NCBI GenBank assembly: GCA_012800215.1
Contig: JAAZJT010000168.1
Span: forward strand, 1-17,550
Direction: 5' to 3'
Length of the DNA: 17,550 nucleotides
Source of the DNA: Bacillota bacterium
GTDB lineage: Bacteria; Bacillota; Dethiobacteria; Dethiobacterales; Dethiobacteraceae
Shown here: piece by piece, positions 13,375-17,550 of the stretch
How positions within the stretch are numbered: position 1 is the stretch's first letter
Layout of the letters: every line of letters begins with the position of its first letter
Translations under genes and position numbers: made by a program
Notes under the pieces: generated by a model
Seen by the model: only the letters and a program-made list of their open reading frames with translations
Databases searched by the model: none
What the model was told of the DNA's origin: nothing

Positions 13375-14319
13375 ATGGACTTTCGATCAGTACTTTGCGA
13401 TTTGCTTGGTATCGAATATCCTATTTTACAGGGTGGTATGGCCTGGGTAGCGACAGCTGAATTGGCAGCTGCAGTTTCAGAAGCTGGCGGTTTGGGAATT
13501 ATAGGTGCCGGCAATGCTCCGGCATCTATTCTGGAACAGGAAATAAAAAAGGCTAAAAAGTTAACGTCACGTCCTTTTGGTGTAAACATTATGCTTTTAT
13601 CACCCTACGTAGAGGAAGTTGTGGACTTGCTTTGCCAGGAGGAAGTGGCAGTAGTAACTACAGGAGCAGGCAACCCAGGTAAATACATGGAAAGATTTCA
13701 GGCTAAAGGCATGAAAGTTATCCCTGTAGTATCTTCAGTGGCTCTGGCTAAACGGCTGGCACGTCTCGGAGTAGATGCCATGATTGCAGAAGGCATGGAA
13801 GCCGGCGGGCACATTGGTGAATTAACAACCATGGTCTTGGTACCGCAGATTGTTGATGCTGTTGATGTTCCCGTAATTGCAGCAGGAGGAATAGCAGACG
13901 GACGCGGTGTTGCGGCCGCTTTAGCACTGGGGGCAGCCGGAGTACAGCTGGGTACGCGCTTTATCAGTGCGTATGAATGCACAGCACATGAACATTATAA
14001 GGATATGATTCTTAAAGCCAAAGATCGGGATACTGTGGTTACAGGTTTATCAACGGGACATCCTGTACGAGTTCTGCGCAATAAGCTAACGCGTGAGTAT
14101 TTGCGTTTGGAAAAAGAAGGTGCTACCATTGAGCAATTATCTGAGATGGGAGCAGGTCGCCTGGCAGCGGCTGTAAGGCATGGTGATGTGACCAATGGTT
14201 CTGTGATGGCTGGACAGAGTGCTGCCTTGGTAACAAAAGAGGAATCGGCACAAGACATTATTAATGACCTGATCCAAAAAACAAAAAGTGTTATTTCGTA
14301 TTTAACTGAAAACTTCTAG
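13375..14319 (+). CDS. fabK: Enoyl-ACP reductase II (FMN-dependent)
   Basis: This 314-residue protein matches FabK, the flavin-dependent enoyl-ACP reductase of many Clostridia and streptococci, within the nitronate monooxygenase-like TIM barrel family. Key blocks are PILQGGMAWVATAELAAAVS, GGLGIIGAGNA, GMEAGGHIGE (conserved H146), and the FMN phosphate region PVIAAGGIADGRGVAAALALGA with VQLGTRF. The ATG at 13375 has AAGGAGG at 13362-13368. Its place between fabH and fabD supports the enoyl reductase role over a nitronate monooxygenase. No FabI or FabL is seen in the window. Enzymes of this type are generally insensitive to triclosan. Confidence 0.94.
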   Translation: MDFRSVLCDLLGIEYPILQGGMAWVATAELAAAVSEAGGLGIIGAGNAPASILEQEIKKAKKLTSRPFGVNIMLLSPYVEEVVDLLCQEEVAVVTTGAGNPGKYMERFQAKGMKVIPVVSSVALAKRLARLGVDAMIAEGMEAGGHIGELTTMVLVPQIVDAVDVPVIAAGGIADGRGVAAALALGAAGVQLGTRFISAYECTAHEHYKDMILKAKDRDTVVTGLSTGHPVRVLRNKLTREYLRLEKEGATIEQLSEMGAGRLAAAVRHGDVTNGSVMAGQSAALVTKEESAQDIINDLIQKTKSVISYLTENF

Positions 14320-14334
14320 TTTTAGAGGTGAATT

Positions 14335-15300
14335 ATGGGCAAAATTGCATTTATTTTCCCTGGTCAGGGAGCACAATATATAGGCATGGGGAAGGAACTG
14401 GCTGATTTATTTCCGACTGCCGGTCAGGTATTTGCTGCAGCTGATGAAGCACTAAAAATGCAATTACCTGAGATTATTTTTAACGGCTCAGCTGAACAAT
14501 TAAAGCAGACTGAAATTACGCAGCCGGCAATAGTAGCTACCAGTGTTGCTTGTTTGCAAGTACTGCGGCAGCAGGGGGTAGAACCAGATGCTGTGGCTGG
14601 ATTAAGTCTGGGAGAGTATTCTGCACTTATTGCTGCCGGTTCGTTTGAGTTTGCTGATGCTTTAAAATTGGTACAAAAGCGCGGGCGTTTCATGCAGGAG
14701 GCTGTTCCCCCCGGAGTTGGCAGTATGGCAGCAATTATAGGTTTAGCCAGGGAAAAAGTGGAGGCAGCCTGCCGGCAAGCTGCTGAACTCGGAGTGGTAG
14801 AACCGGCAAATTATAATACACCGGAACAAATCGTAATAGCTGGGGAAATTACTGCCTTGCGTCGTGCCGGTGAAATTGCCAAAGAGCTGGGAGCTAAGCG
14901 TGTAATTGAATTAAACGTTAGTGCCCCATTTCATTGTAGTTTATTACGCAGTGTGGAACCTTTGTTGGCAGCTGAATTGAATAAAGTAACAGTTAGAGAG
15001 GCTAAGGTTCCTGTAGTTGCAAATGTTACAGCAGATTATGTAAGTACACCTGTTGCCATCAAAGATGCTTTAATACGACAGGTGAGTCACTCTGTAATGT
15101 GGCAGGATTCTATGGAAAAATTAGTTTTAGACGGATTTGACCACTTTATTGAAGTGGGCCCAGGAAAAAGTTTGACCGGGCTAATGAAAAAAATCAATTC
15201 CCATGTTTGGGTGCATCAAGTTGAAGATGTCAGAACACTTGCAGCTGTGCTTGAACAATTGCAGGGGAAAGAGGGTGAACAGATTGCGTATGGAAGGTAA
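14335..15300 (+). CDS. fabD: Malonyl-CoA:ACP transacylase
   Basis: This 321-residue FabD moves malonyl from CoA to acyl carrier protein, supplying every elongation cycle. Hallmarks are FPGQGAQYIGMG at the N-terminus, the nucleophile S91 in GLSLGEYSAL, the conserved arginine in KRGRFMQEA, and the catalytic H200 in SAPFHCSLL. The C-terminal block IEVGPGKSLTGLMKK is also typical. The ATG at 14335 follows AGAGGTGA (14324-14331). Its 3' end overlaps the start of fabG by 17 or 11 bases depending on the fabG start, so the two are translationally coupled. Confidence 0.97.
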   Translation: MGKIAFIFPGQGAQYIGMGKELADLFPTAGQVFAAADEALKMQLPEIIFNGSAEQLKQTEITQPAIVATSVACLQVLRQQGVEPDAVAGLSLGEYSALIAAGSFEFADALKLVQKRGRFMQEAVPPGVGSMAAIIGLAREKVEAACRQAAELGVVEPANYNTPEQIVIAGEITALRRAGEIAKELGAKRVIELNVSAPFHCSLLRSVEPLLAAELNKVTVREAKVPVVANVTADYVSTPVAIKDALIRQVSHSVMWQDSMEKLVLDGFDHFIEVGPGKSLTGLMKKINSHVWVHQVEDVRTLAAVLEQLQGKEGEQIAYGR

Positions 15301-16030
15301 AGTTGCCATTGTTACCGGAGCTTCCCGCGGTATAGGGCGTGCCATTGCTATTGCCTTGGCACAGGAGGGAGTCAATCTAGTAATTAACTATACCAATAAT
15401 GCAGAGGCTGCCGAAGAAACACTTAAGGCAGTTGAGGCAGCAGGCGGAAAAGGGATTGTGGTACAAGCTGATGTGACAAAACCTGTTGATGCAGAGAAGC
15501 TTGTTAAGGCGGCTATTAATAATTATAATAAACTTGATATATTGGTTAATAATGCCGGTATTACGCGTGATAATATTGCCATACGGCTGACTGAGAACGA
15601 CTGGCAAGCTGTGTTGGATACTAACCTGACAGGTGCTTTTAATTGTGCAAAAGCTGCTATACGCCCTTTTATCAGGCAAAGACAAGGTGGCCGGATTATT
15701 AATATGGCATCCATTATTGGCTTAATGGGCGGGGTAGGGCAGGCTAATTACGCTGCAGCTAAGGCCGGTTTAATCGGATTAACCAAATCACTGGCTCGTG
15801 AGCTGGCCTCTCGTCAGATTACTGTTAACGCTGTCGCCCCTGGATATATCGATACTGCTATGACAGCAGTGCTGTCTGATGAACTAAAGGAAACAATTAC
15901 TAAACAAATTCCCTTAGGCCGTCGAGGCAAACCCGAGGATGTTGCGCAGCTGGTACTTTTTTTAGCATCAGACAGAGCTGCATATATTACAGGACAGGTG
16001 ATTGCAGTAGATGGCGGACTCGCCATGTAA
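15284..16030 (+). CDS. fabG: 3-oxoacyl-ACP reductase
   Basis: This 248-residue short-chain dehydrogenase is FabG, the NADPH-dependent beta-ketoacyl-ACP reductase. It has the cofactor motif TGASRGIG, NNAG, and the catalytic S143, Y156 and K160 (in NMASIIG and NYAAAKAG), ending with ITGQVIAVDGGLAM as the family does. The start is ambiguous. TTG at 15284 is eight bases after GAGGG (15271-15275) and gives MRMEGKVAIVTG; ATG at 15290 gives MEGKVAIVTG but lies 14 bases from that site. I prefer TTG on spacing. Both starts lie within the end of fabD. Confidence 0.95.
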   Translation: MRMEGKVAIVTGASRGIGRAIAIALAQEGVNLVINYTNNAEAAEETLKAVEAAGGKGIVVQADVTKPVDAEKLVKAAINNYNKLDILVNNAGITRDNIAIRLTENDWQAVLDTNLTGAFNCAKAAIRPFIRQRQGGRIINMASIIGLMGGVGQANYAAAKAGLIGLTKSLARELASRQITVNAVAPGYIDTAMTAVLSDELKETITKQIPLGRRGKPEDVAQLVLFLASDRAAYITGQVIAVDGGLAM

Positions 16031-16036
16031 AAATTT

Positions 16037-16065
16037 TTGACATTAGATTGTCATTTCTCTAGTAT
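16037..16065 (+). promoter_or_regulatory. Candidate internal SigA promoter for acpP
   Basis: TTGACA (16037-16042) and TAGTAT (16060-16065) are 17 bases apart, with a perfect -35 and 4 of 6 matches at the -10. A short dyad, TGACA (16038-16042) and TGTCA (16049-16053), overlaps the -35. This would give acpP its own transcript inside the fab operon. Confidence 0.55.
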
Positions 16066-16087
16066 CATAGTGAAGGGAGGTGAGATG

Positions 16088-16315
16088 ATGGACGTGTTTA
16101 CTCAAGTAAAAGGACTTATTAGTGACCAGTTAAGTGTAGATGAAGATGAGATTACCATGGAAACGTCATTTGAGGATCTAAATGCAGATTCCCTTGATAT
16201 TGTGGAATTGGTTATGGCCATCGAAGAAAAATTTAATTTGGAAATTTCTGATGATGAAGTGGAAAACATTAAGACAGTGGGTGATGTCGTGCGCTACATA
16301 GAGGCCCATGTCTAA
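16088..16315 (+). CDS. acpP: Acyl carrier protein
   Basis: This 75-residue acidic protein is the acyl carrier protein that carries growing chains through all Fab enzymes and delivers acyl groups to PlsX. The phosphopantetheine attachment serine S35 lies in NADSLDIVELVMAIEEKF, followed by the usual helix III and ISDDEVENIKTVGDVVRYIE. Two tandem ATG codons (16085 and 16088) follow GGGAGGTGA (16075-16083). The second has the better spacing; the first would add one methionine. A promoter candidate lies just upstream and a terminator-like hairpin just downstream, so acpP may be expressed at a level different from its neighbours, in keeping with the abundance of ACP in cells. Confidence 0.97.
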   Translation: MDVFTQVKGLISDQLSVDEDEITMETSFEDLNADSLDIVELVMAIEEKFNLEISDDEVENIKTVGDVVRYIEAHV

Positions 16316-16333
16316 ATTTATTTGTATTCAACG

Positions 16334-16360
16334 GAAGCCCTGCGTAGGCGGGGCTTCTTT
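16334..16360 (+). terminator. Terminator/attenuator between acpP and fabF
   Basis: GAAGCCCTGC (16334-16343) pairs with GCGGGGCTTC (16348-16357), ten pairs including one G-U, around the tetraloop GTAG, followed by only TTT. The stem is very stable but the U-tract is short, so partial termination is more likely than complete. It lies 18 bases after acpP, while fabF continues 30 bases further. Confidence 0.7.
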
Positions 16361-16390
16361 AGAAAGGGTCTCAAAAAAGAGGTGAGAGGT

Positions 16391-17550
16391 TTGAAACGGC
16401 GAGTAGTTATAACAGGGCTTGGTATGGTAACACCTATTGGTACTGGGAAAACTGCTTTTTGGGACAACCTGATTGCGGGAAAATCCGGTATTGAGCGTGT
16501 GCAAAGATTTGATGTCAGTGAATATCCCACACAAATGGCGGCAGAAGTTAAAGACTTTAAAGCAGAAGACTATATGGATAAAAAAGAAAGCCGCAGAATG
16601 GACAGATTTTGTCAATTTGCAGTTGCTGCCGCCAGGCTTGCTTTAGATGATGCAAAGTTAGATGTTTCTTCGATTAATCGGCAGCGAGTTGGCGTATCTG
16701 TCGGCTCTGGGATTGGCGGCATTACTACTATTCAGGAACAGGTAGAGGTTTTGAAAGTAAAGGGACCACGCCGGGTGAGCCCGTTTTTTGTTCCGATGCT
16801 GATAGCCAATATGGCATCGGGCTATATATCTATTGAGTTTGGCCTGCATGGCCCCAACACCACTATTGTCACAGCATGTGCTACAGGTACCCACTCCATT
16901 GGTGAAGCATTAAAAACGATACAATTGGGTGCAGCAGATATGATGCTGGCTGGCGGTTCTGAAGCTGCCATTGTCCCTGTGGCTTTTGCCGGTTTTTGTG
17001 CTATGCGTGCCATGTCTAGCTGTAATGACGATCCGGCCAGCGCCTCCCGTCCCTTTGATTTGGCAAGGGATGGTTTTGTCATGGGGGAAGGTGCAGGTAT
17101 CGTTGTTTTGGAGGAATTGGAGCATGCCTTGGCGCGTGGTGCTAAAATATATGCTGAAGTGGCAGGTTATGGCCTGTCTAGTGACGCTTATCATATTACG
17201 GCACCAGATCCTGAAGCTTCCGGAGCGCAGCTTTGCATGTCCATGGCTTTAAAAGATGCTGGGATTACACCTGAATCTGTAGATTATATCAATGCCCATG
17301 GAACATCTACACCTTTAAATGATAAAGCGGAAACGCAGGCCATTAAAAAGGTGTTTGGCGAGCATGCATATCAACTGGCTGTTAGTTCTACAAAATCAAT
17401 GACAGGGCACCTATTAGGGGCAGCCGGAGGGATTGAAGCTATTGCCTGTGCTTTAGCTATTGAAAATGATATGATTCCTCCAACAATTAATTATGAAACT
17501 CCTGATCCGGAGTGTGATTTAAATTATGTTCCTAATAAAGCTTTGGCCCG
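16391..17550 (+). CDS. fabF: Beta-ketoacyl-ACP synthase II, partial (3' end outside window)
   Basis: At least 386 residues of FabF are present, the elongation condensing enzyme of type II fatty acid synthesis. The triad falls at C163 (TACATGTHSIG), H303 (NAHGTSTPLND) and H340 (STKSMTGHLLGAAGG), matching the numbering of well-studied FabF proteins. The N-terminus KRRVVITGLGMVTPIG is standard. The start is TTG at 16391, with AGAGGTGA at 16378-16385 five bases away; no ATG is near. The frame is open to the right edge, so only about 25 residues are probably missing. It completes the condensing step for this cluster; fabZ and acc genes may follow outside the window. Confidence 0.96.
   Translation, partial: MKRRVVITGLGMVTPIGTGKTAFWDNLIAGKSGIERVQRFDVSEYPTQMAAEVKDFKAEDYMDKKESRRMDRFCQFAVAAARLALDDAKLDVSSINRQRVGVSVGSGIGGITTIQEQVEVLKVKGPRRVSPFFVPMLIANMASGYISIEFGLHGPNTTIVTACATGTHSIGEALKTIQLGAADMMLAGGSEAAIVPVAFAGFCAMRAMSSCNDDPASASRPFDLARDGFVMGEGAGIVVLEELEHALARGAKIYAEVAGYGLSSDAYHITAPDPEASGAQLCMSMALKDAGITPESVDYINAHGTSTPLNDKAETQAIKKVFGEHAYQLAVSSTKSMTGHLLGAAGGIEAIACALAIENDMIPPTINYETPDPECDLNYVPNKALA

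Noticed and set aside
1..17550. Mobile elements, CRISPR arrays, phage genes or a novel defence or biosynthetic system
   Set aside because: No transposase, integrase, regularly spaced repeats, toxin-antitoxin pair or defence-like gene was seen; nearly all genes belong to well-known core families.

Overview
The window looks like a chromosomal housekeeping region of an endospore-forming member of the Bacillota, most likely Clostridia in the broad sense. The base composition is moderately AT-rich, Shine-Dalgarno sequences are strong, and non-ATG starts are frequent. Direct sporulation markers are present: an alpha/beta small acid-soluble spore protein, the sporulation membrane protein YlbJ, and a probable forespore small RNA. 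The use of FabK as enoyl reductase and the order fabH-fabK-fabD-fabG-acpP-fabF also fit Clostridia better than Bacillus. No transposon, phage, CRISPR array, tRNA or rRNA was found.

Layout. (1) Positions 1-380 hold a terminator-like hairpin at the left edge, then rpmB (L28) on the minus strand with its own terminator and promoter. (2) Positions 635-3484 hold a plus-strand operon of an Asp23/Gls24 protein, a FakA-type fatty acid kinase and a DegV/FakB fatty-acid-binding protein, closed by a 16-bp perfect terminator. (3) Positions 3605-4200 are a sporulation island: a SASP gene with a SigG-like promoter and its own terminator, then a CsfG-like small RNA with a near-perfect SigF/SigG -10 element. 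(4) Positions 4263-5312 hold rsmD and coaD, meeting the minus-strand gene ylbJ tail to tail with overlapping stop codons. (5) Positions 6623-8397 hold a patatin-like esterase that seems to start at CTG, overlapping a PDZ-Lon serine protease. (6) Positions 8680-10433 hold a two-gene ABC exporter. (7) Positions 10494-11219 hold a perfect SigA consensus promoter, then yceD (DUF177) and rpmF (L32). (8) From 11334 to the right edge lies the fatty acid/phospholipid cluster plsX-fabH-fabK-fabD-fabG-acpP-fabF, with fabF cut by the window end.

How the genes fit together. FakA and the DegV protein would make acyl-phosphate from free fatty acids. PlsX makes acyl-phosphate from acyl-ACP, so both feeders of the PlsY pathway lie in one neighbourhood. 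FabD, FabH, FabF, FabG and FabK cover all type II elongation steps except the dehydratase (fabZ) and malonyl-CoA synthesis (acc), which are not in the window. No fapR or other regulator gene is present. Regulation visible in the DNA consists of promoters and terminators around rpmF/plsX and acpP. The most interesting non-coding feature is the CsfG-like RNA between the SASP gene and rsmD.
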